In this document: positions 16,044 through 24,588 of the stretch, one piece after another | Layout of the letters: each line of letters opens with the position of its first letter | Position numbering within the stretch: the first letter of the stretch is position 1 | IMG/VR virus record: IMGVR_UViG_3300025276_000136 | Location: 1 to 30,652 of that record | Origin: a virus | Reading direction: 5' to 3' (one strand) | DNA: 30,652 bases | Notes under the pieces: generated by a model | Databases searched by the model: none | What the model was told of the DNA's origin: nothing | What the model saw: the letters and a program-made list of their open reading frames with translations, nothing else | Made by a program: the position numbers and the translations under genes

Positions 16044-19000
16044 TTAATCATCAGTATTCCAGTTTATCATTCTGTTTTTGTAAGGAGCAAAGATAGGTAT
16101 ACTTCCGTATAAGTTTCTTTTGAATTGAGCATCATCCGATGTTATTAGACCTTCAATAATACCATAGGTACGTTCAACTGTACCAGCAGCAGGGGCTTCA
16201 CCTGCAACGTGATCCCACACATACTCTGAAGCACCGTAAGAACTTTCAGGATACAATGGAAACAAGAAGTCACTCCCGATTACACGCTCCATAGTTCCTA
16301 GTAAACCGCTTGAGTAGATAGCTCGTTGTATTTTCTGTGGGTCTGACAGGTACGGTGAAGACTCTCCATACTTGAGTTCATCTTTGATTCCTTGAGATGC
16401 AAATGCAAGAAGCAGCATAGTGCTAGCTGATGCAAAAGTTCCGTAAGTTAATCCTTTAGAACTAGGACCTCCCCGCTTAACTTGATCCCACATCATTGGT
16501 ATCTGGTTAGCTTGGAACGTTGAAGTAAAACCATTAAACTGTGTTAGCATTGCAAAGTGTGGGTCACTATAGATCAGTGGCCTGTTCAATGCGTTAGGCA
16601 TAGGTATAGCTTGGTTAACAAAGTTAGCAGCTCCATTTAAGAACACGTCTTTGTAGATAGCTTCTTCAGTTTGAGTCAATGCTTCACCACGTTTCATCTT
16701 ATGTGATAAGGGTTGTAAAGCACTAAGAGGTATACCTAAATCTCTTAACATTTTCTTAGCTTCTGCAACACCAACTGTGTCAGGCTGACCTTCATACCTG
16801 TCAATAAGATCTATCTTACCTATAAGAAAATCATTAAAGAGCGACAGACGCATCATACGATGCATGTCTTGTTGGTCGTGTAAGAAGTTAGCCTTGAAGA
16901 AAGCGTCAGCCATCCCCTTAGTTAACTGGTTAGTTTCCTGAACACCTGTGGTTGTAGCTGCACCAGTTTCCTGAGACATAAATCCAGTACTACGTAACAT
17001 TTGTTTCATGTCTGTGTAGTATACAAAGCGAGGGTCATTGTCTCCCTTAGACCGATACTCTGCTAGTTTCTTTTCAATGATAGTCTCAAGGGTATCACGG
17101 GGCTTTGCAACCCTAGCAACAACACCTAAGTTTCTAATCCAAGATCCAACAGCATTGCCAAAAAGATAACCGTAAGTCGCTGTGTTCTTAACCATAACGT
17201 CCCGAGGTACACCATTAAAAATCATAGCAACTTCTGGTATAGAAGAGAAAGCAGCGTTAGATAAAGACTGCAGCATAGTGACAACTGTTAAGTATTTCTG
17301 AGCTTGCTTTAAGTTTTGATTCTCTATACGTTTATAGTTACCTGACTCCGCATTCAAAGCATTACGAATATCGTGTGCAAGTTCTGAAGTGTGCTTTACT
17401 GCAGCCTCTTCACCCTTAGCATTACGAATCTCCACGTAAGTATCATTAAGCATACGATTTAAATACACTGAGTCTTTACCTAAAAACTTACGATGAGCCT
17501 GAAATCTTGCAGCAGATCGTGAAGCATCCCCCATGTTTTTAAATATGTTCTGCTCTAAGAACTTAGCAAACTCAGGTCGATCAGAGATATTCATTTTACG
17601 TTGTTTGTTATAAGAAGGATTGAGTCCATGCTTAGTTACATCAAACGCATCACCAATAGTGTTAACTGTTTCATCGTTTATAATAGAGTCAGTCAAATCC
17701 AAAGCAGTGTTATAATCAATAGCATAAGAAACCATTAATGTGTTTATAAACTCAACCTTATGGTTAGCAATATACTCTGTCAATAAATTCTTATGTCTGT
17801 ATGACCAATCCTGAAGAACCTCTATTGGGTCTTGACTATTAGCAACTGTGTTACTATCTTCAATAGCAATGTTGTTATCCCTAAGCATTGCATTAGACCT
17901 TGCCAAAAGCTCTTTGTCGTACCTAAGTATAGCTTGCTTGTTAGATACAAGTTCGTCTGAAGCTTTACTCCAATCAACAGGCTTTCCAGATTTTCTTGAA
18001 GGTTTAAGTAGTTCTTCATTGTACTTATACATTAACTTACTTACAAAGTCAGACCTACCAGCAGAGCTTAAACCTCGAGGAGTTTTAAAGGATGCTTCAA
18101 TCTCTTCTTGAGGAGAAAGCATACCATCGTACTCAGCCACTTTAAGTTGTTGAGACATAACCATGTTCTTTCCGGGGAACACACGGTTTCTGTAAGAGCC
18201 AACCATGTCTACCATTTTAACAGCAGTAGTAGACACACCATCAAGTTTCTGAATAGCATTGTCCATTGTTCCACGTAAAGCAACCTTAGGGTTCTTTGCA
18301 AAAGATTTAATCCAAGCAAGACTGGTGTTAGGTCTGTCATGCATCTCAGCCCAATCGTCTACACTTCGTGGGTTAGCTAAGTCATTGTCAGGGTTCCAAG
18401 ATTTACCTGTCTCTTCAGCCTCAGTTTTCTCAAACCTCTGCTCTGCCATGCTCTCTTGAAACACTTTCTCTTCTACAGCGTTAGTAGCTGTGATTGATTC
18501 AACTGTTTGAATGTAACCCCTTGAGTCTTCTTGATCCTTAACTATATTACTGTGTACTTGATTGTCGAACCTGTTGTCAACCTCACTGTCAATGTCAGCA
18601 GCGGAATGCCAATCAGCAACTTGGAAAGCAGTGCCCGGAGCTGTAAAACCAGCACCCATAATACCACCTGCTACAACAGCGTTGATCATACGATTTTCTA
18701 TTTCATCGTAGTTCCATTGTTTCTCAGAGCCAATGACAGCAGCAGTGTACTCTGTGAGTTCCTGCATTGCCTCTGTCACACCCTCTTGAGCAGTACCCCT
18801 TGATAGTCTCTTAACACTTTCTCTGAACAAGTGACCTTTCTGTATTTGATTAGCCGCAAACTCTTTAGAGTTATCAATCTGTGAGAGCAACTCTCGTTTA
18901 CTCATAGATAGTAACAGGCTTGATGCCTCTGCATTAGAAACGCCTTTAACTCTAGCAATGTGCTCTATAGCTTTTGTACGTCCTTCTTTAGTAAGCATCA

Positions 19001-20132
19001 TCTTAGGGCTGACAAGACCCTTAAGTCCTAGCCTGTCTAAGAAAGTCATAGCAGTTCCAGCTACCATAGCAACGCCAAGATTCTTATCAGCTATGTCACC
19101 TTCCATAGTATCTAAAACCATACCTGTGTAAACAGAAACAGGTAGTCCAATAGAAGTACCAGCAGTTACAGGCATTGCAGCCATACCAACTAAGGTTGCA
19201 CCCATGAATGGCAGAGATGAACCAAGCATACCCCTAAGTCCAGAGGATACTTCATCAAACTCAGTCCAATCCATTTCAGTTACATTCATGTTTAGCATTG
19301 GCTGTGCGTTAATGTACCTTTGATTACTAGCTGCATCTGCTGCAAAGGATGCTTCAGTTTCTTCAGCACCTAAACGATCGCTAAGTGCTTGTCCAAAAGT
19401 GTTTAAACCTTTGTACAAGTTAGCAAATCCAATGTCAAAGCCAGTACCAAAAGGAGTACGAGACTTACCTTCATAATCTGCACCAGCGTTAACAGTCTTA
19501 ATACCCATGTAGAAATTAGGGTTACGTGCAAACTCAGCAGCGTCAAAAGCCATTAACTTCTGTACTGCCATACCACCATAAGGGTCTGTCTCAACCTCGT
19601 AGATAGCTTGTCTGGCTTGCTCAAAAGAACTAAGGTCACTGTCAGCACCTAATACTTTATCAGAGTTTCTACTCTTCTCAGCAAAGTTACTGGCAAGTAC
19701 ATTACCCATGTCATCTCCACCAGAAAATCTTGATGGAGAAACTACACCAGCTTTTATCAGAGTTTGTACAAATGATTCACCATCTGCATTAAACAAATCA
19801 CCAAGGTCACGATCGTAGTAACCTTGCTCACCTGAATAAACTTCTCTGTTAAAACCATATTCATTTGCAAGACTAGCTATGTAAGCTGTAGCAGAATCTG
19901 CACCAATCTCAGACTCTGAGTATGGCTTTTCTTTTATAAACTTAGCAGTCTCTCTGGTGTCAATACCATCTAGTCTTATAGACTTACCTGTTGTTGAGTT
20001 GAATATAGTATCACCATCAATGAAAGCCCAATCGGACCCGTTAATAGCTAGTGAGCTTTCTTGGGGGCCTTGTGTAGCCTCTTCTTCTTGTGTGAGTAAA
20101 TCACCTAGATCTAAAACAAGACCTTCTCCCAT
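16044..20132 (-). CDS. Large internal virion protein with N-terminal staphylococcal-nuclease-like domain, 1362 aa
   Basis: Residues about 34-132 match the SNase fold: FIDGDTIF (D39, D41), SIRLDGIDTRE (R53, D58, T59, E61), YYDRDLGDLF (R108) and a VQTLIKAGVV block that parallels EALVRQGLA. The nuclease residues D21, R35, D40, E43 and R87 of the Staphylococcus enzyme are all represented. The rest resembles giant ejection proteins of short-tailed phages: hydrophobic helices at about 300-365 (LPFMGATLVGMAAMPV) and near the C-terminus (ASASTMLLLAFASQG), and long helical stretches between. It is probably carried in the head or core and injected, where the nuclease might act on host or incoming DNA or RNA. 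The site aggaga precedes the ATG. It is encoded just before the vRNAP-like gene, 32 bases apart. Confidence 0.8.
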   Translation of the reverse strand: MGEGLVLDLGDLLTQEEEATQGPQESSLAINGSDWAFIDGDTIFNSTTGKSIRLDGIDTRETAKFIKEKPYSESEIGADSATAYIASLANEYGFNREVYSGEQGYYDRDLGDLFNADGESFVQTLIKAGVVSPSRFSGGDDMGNVLASNFAEKSRNSDKVLGADSDLSSFEQARQAIYEVETDPYGGMAVQKLMAFDAAEFARNPNFYMGIKTVNAGADYEGKSRTPFGTGFDIGFANLYKGLNTFGQALSDRLGAEETEASFAADAASNQRYINAQPMLNMNVTEMDWTEFDEVSSGLRGMLGSSLPFMGATLVGMAAMPVTAGTSIGLPVSVYTGMVLDTMEGDIADKNLGVAMVAGTAMTFLDRLGLKGLVSPKMMLTKEGRTKAIEHIARVKGVSNAEASSLLLSMSKRELLSQIDNSKEFAANQIQKGHLFRESVKRLSRGTAQEGVTEAMQELTEYTAAVIGSEKQWNYDEIENRMINAVVAGGIMGAGFTAPGTAFQVADWHSAADIDSEVDNRFDNQVHSNIVKDQEDSRGYIQTVESITATNAVEEKVFQESMAEQRFEKTEAEETGKSWNPDNDLANPRSVDDWAEMHDRPNTSLAWIKSFAKNPKVALRGTMDNAIQKLDGVSTTAVKMVDMVGSYRNRVFPGKNMVMSQQLKVAEYDGMLSPQEEIEASFKTPRGLSSAGRSDFVSKLMYKYNEELLKPSRKSGKPVDWSKASDELVSNKQAILRYDKELLARSNAMLRDNNIAIEDSNTVANSQDPIEVLQDWSYRHKNLLTEYIANHKVEFINTLMVSYAIDYNTALDLTDSIINDETVNTIGDAFDVTKHGLNPSYNKQRKMNISDRPEFAKFLEQNIFKNMGDASRSAARFQAHRKFLGKDSVYLNRMLNDTYVEIRNAKGEEAAVKHTSELAHDIRNALNAESGNYKRIENQNLKQAQKYLTVVTMLQSLSNAAFSSIPEVAMIFNGVPRDVMVKNTATYGYLFGNAVGSWIRNLGVVARVAKPRDTLETIIEKKLAEYRSKGDNDPRFVYYTDMKQMLRSTGFMSQETGAATTTGVQETNQLTKGMADAFFKANFLHDQQDMHRMMRLSLFNDFLIGKIDLIDRYEGQPDTVGVAEAKKMLRDLGIPLSALQPLSHKMKRGEALTQTEEAIYKDVFLNGAANFVNQAIPMPNALNRPLIYSDPHFAMLTQFNGFTSTFQANQIPMMWDQVKRGGPSSKGLTYGTFASASTMLLLAFASQGIKDELKYGESSPYLSDPQKIQRAIYSSGLLGTMERVIGSDFLFPLYPESSYGASEYVWDHVAGEAPAAGTVERTYGIIEGLITSDDAQFKRNLYGSIPIFAPYKNRMINWNTDD

Positions 20133-20154
20133 AGTATTCTCCTGTTACTTCATC

Positions 20155-22305
20155 TTAAAATTTACTATCAAAATCAATATTAACTGCAATACCCCTAACT
20201 TCAGGAGAATTAAGTCCTAAGTATTGATGCTCATGGTTTATGGTTGAAGTGTCATTGCTCTGCATCCACGACATGAATGCATTACTTCTGTCACCAGCTT
20301 GATCTGTCCAGTACACACGTGCAATTGGATCTAGCATTACAGTATCCTGAAACAAACGTCCAAGCTCCTGCACAACCCTAGTAGTGGTTATCTTTTCATT
20401 AGCGTCCTGCTTGGTAGCTCCATTAGTGACAGCAGACTTTACCCAATAATTTCTTAAAGAGTTTATCTTTGTTTCAAGAACACCCTTAGCATGACCACTA
20501 GCGTCAAAACCTTTTTCATATTCGGCAACACCATTGTCACCCCACTTCGTAGCTTTTCCGTATATAAACTCTGGTATGTTACCTTCACCTGTTAGGCTAT
20601 TCTTGAGTTGCATTTCTCGCCACTCACCAACCATGCTTGCAGTCTCTTCGCCATAGTCACCTTTACGTAAACCATTAGCTTGTTTCTCCATTGTAGATGT
20701 TAACATGTTTTGGAACATAGCCGTAAATGCAGCATTGTCATAATCAACACCTGCTTCCTGCATCTCTCTAGTAACAACTTCAAGAACATCTCTGGCTGCA
20801 CGTCCGTTACCAAAAGTCTGGTTGAGTGCTTCCAAGTCTTCAGCATCATACGATGTGTTACTGTTAAGAGCTTTAAGAAAATCATTTGTATTCTTATTAG
20901 TGGAGTCTAAAATAGCCTTGTTTATTTCATCAAAAGTTTGATGAGTCCCTGATTTATAAGTAACAAGCCCAGATGTCACTGGGTTTATAGCAATAGGGTT
21001 TCCATCTTCATCCTTGTTAAGTCCGTCATCTGTAATCTGATAAAAAGATTTACCATCTTTAGACGAGTAACCTGAGATAATTCGTTTTGAACTTTTATCC
21101 CACAGTTGCACAGACTTTGTTTGATCTACTGCTGAATTTGCGGCAGCTTTGTTTTCTGCTTTAGTTGTAACTATGTCCGCAGCAGCTTGGTTCTTCCAAC
21201 CTTGAATAAGAACTTGACCAGCAGCCATACCTGAGCCACTACCAGAGTAACCCATAAGACGAGCACCCATGTAGTACACAAGTGCATTCTTAATAGCTGT
21301 ATCTTCCCACAGAGAACCTAAGCCTTTACCAGCAAGTGCCATAGCTCCTTTAACAGTATCGACACTTCCGTCAAAGAAAGATTGCAACGCGCTATCACCT
21401 TCTTCTTGAACTGTATTTTTATCTGAAGTTCCAAGCTGTGGCATTAACTTAGTGGGGTCCATTCCTTGGGCCATGTTCATAAGAGCCACAGAATCTGGAT
21501 CTTTATCTACAGCAGCAGAAGCGGATATGTCTTTACGCCAAGATGTTGCATCAGCAAGTTTAGCTTCAAGAGCATCCCGTTGTTCTAACGCAGGTTTAAG
21601 TGCACGTCTAAGAGCTTCAGGGTCAAAGCTTAAATTCTTTACATGTGCGTCAATTATAGCTTGGTTGTTTGCCAGATCATTTTTAACATCATCTTCCCAC
21701 TCGGTAATGGATTGTTGTGGATCTGTAGCAGACTTAAGTTTAGTTAACTCTATCTTAGCTTGAGCTAATAACTCAGGTGAAGCGTTTACTTCTGTGAGTA
21801 ATTCAACCTTGTCTTGTGCTGCAGTCAACGCTTTCAAACTATCTGCATCAAGCTCTGATTGTTCTTCAGAAAGAACACCTTTAGTTTCTTCTGCATCATA
21901 CACTGTGGGAAATAAAGCTTCCTCTAGTACCATAGTTCCAAGACCTATAGGTGTTAATGCCCTAGGAATCTTACTAGCTTTCCATGCAGCTTTACCAAAC
22001 TTAGCCAGCTTCTTGTAGTCAGTTGGTTTAACCTTGTTACCCATATCATCTACAGCAACCTTTGGGAAAGTAGTCCTTGGGTTACCCTTCTTATCTACTT
22101 TAGGTATAGTGTTCTTCGGTTTAACCTTATTGTCTAAGTTTAATGTTTGTTGAGTTGGAACTGGTTTAGTTGGAACTGGTTTACTAGGTGCTAGGTTTGG
22201 TTTCCGACCCCTACCATCAAAGTTAAGCTTGCCCTGATTTGGATCAGGAACAGGCCTAGGTATGTTAGTGCCTGAAAATCTAGGCATACTTTTATCAACA
22301 GCCAT
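20155..22305 (-). CDS. Probable internal virion / ejection protein, 716 aa
   Basis: No enzyme motif recognised. The N-terminus is Pro/Lys-rich and low in complexity (SKPVPTKPVPTQQ, repeated VKPKNTIPKV-like units), followed by a basic segment (DYKKLAKFGKAAWKASKIPR), Glu/Ala-rich coiled-coil-like helices at about 140-270, a Gly-rich hydrophobic segment (YYMGARLMGYSGSGSG) at about 330-360, and a mixed C-terminal domain. Position between the muramidase-bearing protein and the 1362-aa protein suggests the second of three large ejected proteins, as T7 gp14-gp15-gp16 or P22 gp7-gp20-gp16 (analogy only). Its ATG shares a base with the previous stop (taatg) and its ggaggt site lies in the previous gene's last codons. 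Confidence 0.7.
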   Translation of the reverse strand: MAVDKSMPRFSGTNIPRPVPDPNQGKLNFDGRGRKPNLAPSKPVPTKPVPTQQTLNLDNKVKPKNTIPKVDKKGNPRTTFPKVAVDDMGNKVKPTDYKKLAKFGKAAWKASKIPRALTPIGLGTMVLEEALFPTVYDAEETKGVLSEEQSELDADSLKALTAAQDKVELLTEVNASPELLAQAKIELTKLKSATDPQQSITEWEDDVKNDLANNQAIIDAHVKNLSFDPEALRRALKPALEQRDALEAKLADATSWRKDISASAAVDKDPDSVALMNMAQGMDPTKLMPQLGTSDKNTVQEEGDSALQSFFDGSVDTVKGAMALAGKGLGSLWEDTAIKNALVYYMGARLMGYSGSGSGMAAGQVLIQGWKNQAAADIVTTKAENKAAANSAVDQTKSVQLWDKSSKRIISGYSSKDGKSFYQITDDGLNKDEDGNPIAINPVTSGLVTYKSGTHQTFDEINKAILDSTNKNTNDFLKALNSNTSYDAEDLEALNQTFGNGRAARDVLEVVTREMQEAGVDYDNAAFTAMFQNMLTSTMEKQANGLRKGDYGEETASMVGEWREMQLKNSLTGEGNIPEFIYGKATKWGDNGVAEYEKGFDASGHAKGVLETKINSLRNYWVKSAVTNGATKQDANEKITTTRVVQELGRLFQDTVMLDPIARVYWTDQAGDRSNAFMSWMQSNDTSTINHEHQYLGLNSPEVRGIAVNIDFDSKF

Positions 22306-23951
22306 TACTTACCTCCGAATCCTTTGACACCCGTTAACTGATCTACAGCTGACTGAGGTGTGGCATTAGCGCCTTTACCGCCAGCAGGTGCTTTATAAGC
22401 TGGGTTCTGTGTGGGAGATCCAACCATAGATCCATTACTAGATACAATAGGTTGTCCATTACCGCTAATAACAGTACCCATTGGTATTGCAGGGTTTTGT
22501 AAATGTGGTGACATAGTGATAACCATCTTACCGTTTTTATCGTAATGGTAACCATCACCACCGTTCTTTAATAAATTAAGTTGAGTCTGCTGAAGTATAT
22601 TATCCATATGACTTTGCTTACTAGGGTAAGCTACAGCGGCTGGTTCTTTAACTGCTGATTGATAACCTAAAGCACTCATAAGACCTTGGTCTACAGTTCC
22701 CTGTGGGGGTGCGATGTTAAGCTGACTTGCTTGTTGACGGTTTGGTGGAACCTGATAACCTAAAGAGTTCATAAGACCTTGATCTACAGTACCCATTGTT
22801 TGGTAACCTAAAGAGTTCATAAGACCTTGATCTACAACACCTAAAGGTTGTTGCATTTTCCTAGCCTGTTCTCCAAATACACCACCGTTTGCAACACTAG
22901 GTATGTCATTGTCTATTACAGGGGGCATAGTTCTTTCCATGCCAGCAATAACATCTGGCTTTGCATTACGTTTCTTTAAATAGGAATTAACCTGTGCTTG
23001 TGTTGCCATTTTATTCTCCGCTTTGGGTACAGTAGCCCCTTGTTCGGGTACTGGAATATCTTGTGTTGTTGTTGGTGAAACTTTTTCTTTTGGTACTTCA
23101 CCAGTAGAAAACATTTGATCTATAATCCCTTCTACAGAATCTTGAACTGAATCAAAAGCATCACTAAAGATGTTTGACTCTGGTACCTTATCAGTAGTGA
23201 AGCCACTGCCCATACCATTAAGCATTGCAGCGTCCTCTCTCTGATCATAGATTGACTGACTACGATCTTGCATCTGTTGTATAAGCTGAGGTTCTGCTGA
23301 TCTTTTTAAAGCTGCAGCTCTCCAATCAAACCTTGGAATAAGACCTCTGTTTACACCAGTAATACCCTTAGCTTTGTTGTATTCATTATGATTAATATGT
23401 TCAACAGCAGCCTTACGAAAGTCACCGTTGTTTACGTGATCAACCCATTTCTGAGAGGTAACCACTCCAGTGTCCTTATTGGTGTTAGTCAAGTCACCAC
23501 GATAAGCAGAGTCAACAAGAGCAAGCTGAACCTGAGGGTGTAGTCTTGCGTATTTAGGTACACGACTCTTAGCCTCATTGGTCTTTTCTGTCATAGCCCT
23601 AAGTGGTGAGGGGTCAGCAACATACTCAGCTGTAAGGCCTACGCCTGTGGTTAAGATACCTGAGCCATCTAAATAGAAGTTTGGATTGTACCCTTCTTCA
23701 CCAGAAAGATGAGCAAGTAAATCTTTGTATTCCGATGTAACATCAGTGTAAACTTCAGCTGTTTTTAAAACTGCATCGGTTCCTCTCACTGTACCACTTG
23801 GGTCTAAGATTGGAACTTTACCTGCAGCTTCCATAGTGTCAAGTGCTGCTTTATTATTAGCCCAAGTCTCTTCATTAGATTTAACTTTACCTTTTCCAAA
23901 CGTGGAATCAAGCCTAGTTTGCAAATCTTTAATTTGTGTAGCAGTTGCCAT
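22305..23951 (-). CDS. Virion protein with N-terminal GH24 lysozyme-like (muramidase) domain, 548 aa
   Basis: Residues about 75-215 form a T4-lysozyme-type domain. E86, D95 and T101 have exactly the E-x8-D-x5-T spacing of T4 lysozyme (E11, D20, T26) in SGEEGYNPNFYLDGSGILTT, followed by GVGLTAEY. A later NRGLIPRFDWRAAAL block matches the R-rich C-terminal helix of GH24 enzymes. The remaining 330 residues are low in complexity and contain three copies of a VDQGLMNSLGYQ unit (about 370-430). Lysis genes lie 6 kb away with their own endolysin, so this enzyme is more likely a particle component that opens the cell wall during DNA entry, like the lytic domain of T7 gp16. It ends in GFGGK. Confidence 0.78.
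   Translation of the reverse strand: MATATQIKDLQTRLDSTFGKGKVKSNEETWANNKAALDTMEAAGKVPILDPSGTVRGTDAVLKTAEVYTDVTSEYKDLLAHLSGEEGYNPNFYLDGSGILTTGVGLTAEYVADPSPLRAMTEKTNEAKSRVPKYARLHPQVQLALVDSAYRGDLTNTNKDTGVVTSQKWVDHVNNGDFRKAAVEHINHNEYNKAKGITGVNRGLIPRFDWRAAALKRSAEPQLIQQMQDRSQSIYDQREDAAMLNGMGSGFTTDKVPESNIFSDAFDSVQDSVEGIIDQMFSTGEVPKEKVSPTTTQDIPVPEQGATVPKAENKMATQAQVNSYLKKRNAKPDVIAGMERTMPPVIDNDIPSVANGGVFGEQARKMQQPLGVVDQGLMNSLGYQTMGTVDQGLMNSLGYQVPPNRQQASQLNIAPPQGTVDQGLMSALGYQSAVKEPAAVAYPSKQSHMDNILQQTQLNLLKNGGDGYHYDKNGKMVITMSPHLQNPAIPMGTVISGNGQPIVSSNGSMVGSPTQNPAYKAPAGGKGANATPQSAVDQLTGVKGFGGK
22306..22316 (-). promoter_or_regulatory. Ribosome binding site embedded in the stop region of the muramidase-bearing gene
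   Basis: On the - strand ggaggtaagtaatgg encodes Gly-Gly-Lys-stop of the upstream gene and at the same time gives the SD site and ATG of the 716-aa gene. The same 18 bases (22299-22316) recur at 24582-24599. Confidence 0.75.
22660..22841 (-). repeat. Three imperfect ~40-bp coding repeats (VDQGLM-x2-LGYQ units)
   Basis: Copies lie at about 22660-22699, 22754-22793 and 22802-22840. The last two are nearly identical in DNA (taacctaaagagttcataag shared), and the first differs at a few positions. They encode VDQGL-M-(N/S)-(S/A)-LGYQ, separated by 3 and about 19 residues. The near-identity points to recent tandem duplication, or to a repeated binding motif under selection. Confidence 0.85.
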
Positions 23952-23961
23952 TATATACCCC

Positions 23962-24588
23962 TTACTTTCCTGAGTTAGCAGCTAACATCATTCCACCAAG
24001 TACCAGTGGAGCAAACGGACCTGCTGCTAGTGCCATAGGAGCTGCTGCTGCTGCTGCACCTGTACCTGCTGCTGCTGCACCTGTTACTGCGGTGGCTGCG
24101 GCTGCTTCTGCGGCTGCTGCTGCAGCTACCTCTGCTGCTATTGCAGCCTCTGCACCACCTGATGCCATAGCACTAAACCCAGCTGCTGGACTTGCACCCA
24201 TAAGAGCTGTTGAACCCTGTGCTACTGTATTTGCTGCTGTTGCTTGTTGGGCTGCTATGGCCCCTTCAGCACCGCCAAACATACCTGACGGTGAAACAGC
24301 TGTACCCATAGTGTTGGATAGCTCACTGACAGGTATGTTTGATGGCGATTGTGGTGATTTAGTTAAAGCACTCCACGCATCCTTACTACTGTCAACCAAA
24401 TAGTTACCTGCACTTTTTGCCATAGGTGAAGTTACAGCTTTTTCTACTAGAGTTGGAGCTATTGTTTCCATAAGTCCGGGATTATCGTGCATAGCTACGT
24501 TAGGAGTAGGAAGCCCTTGCACTTGAGGAGCCTTACCCATCTGCTGTTGTTGTGTCATCTGAGGGGCAAAGGGATTAAATCCAGCCAT
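23962..24588 (-). CDS. Alanine-rich virion protein, 208 aa (ejection-type)
   Basis: The N-terminus is polar and Gln/Met-rich (MAGFNPFAPQMTQQQQMGK), the centre is mixed, and the second half is very rich in alanine (about residues 125-195), ending in a hydrophobic helix (GPFAPLVLGGMMLAANSGK). No family is recognised. Small Ala/Gly-rich hydrophobic proteins of this kind sit beside large ejection proteins in many short-tailed phages and may form part of a membrane channel. It starts at 24588, sharing a base with the previous stop, with ggaggt in the previous gene's end. Confidence 0.65.
   Translation of the reverse strand: MAGFNPFAPQMTQQQQMGKAPQVQGLPTPNVAMHDNPGLMETIAPTLVEKAVTSPMAKSAGNYLVDSSKDAWSALTKSPQSPSNIPVSELSNTMGTAVSPSGMFGGAEGAIAAQQATAANTVAQGSTALMGASPAAGFSAMASGGAEAAIAAEVAAAAAAEAAAATAVTGAAAAGTGAAAAAAPMALAAGPFAPLVLGGMMLAANSGK
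24030..24250 (-). repeat. GCN-type trinucleotide-rich stretch (poly-Ala coding)
   Basis: Runs such as gctgctgctgctgctgc recur at about 24040-24160, with shorter runs to 24250, encoding the alanine-rich half of the 208-aa protein. The opposite strand stays open by composition only. Confidence 0.7.

Noticed and set aside
23945-24403. Alanine-rich + strand frame opposite the 208-aa virion protein
   Set aside because: It is open only because GCN/GCT repeats read as Ala codons or similar on the other strand; it is the wrong direction for the arm and has no ribosome site.
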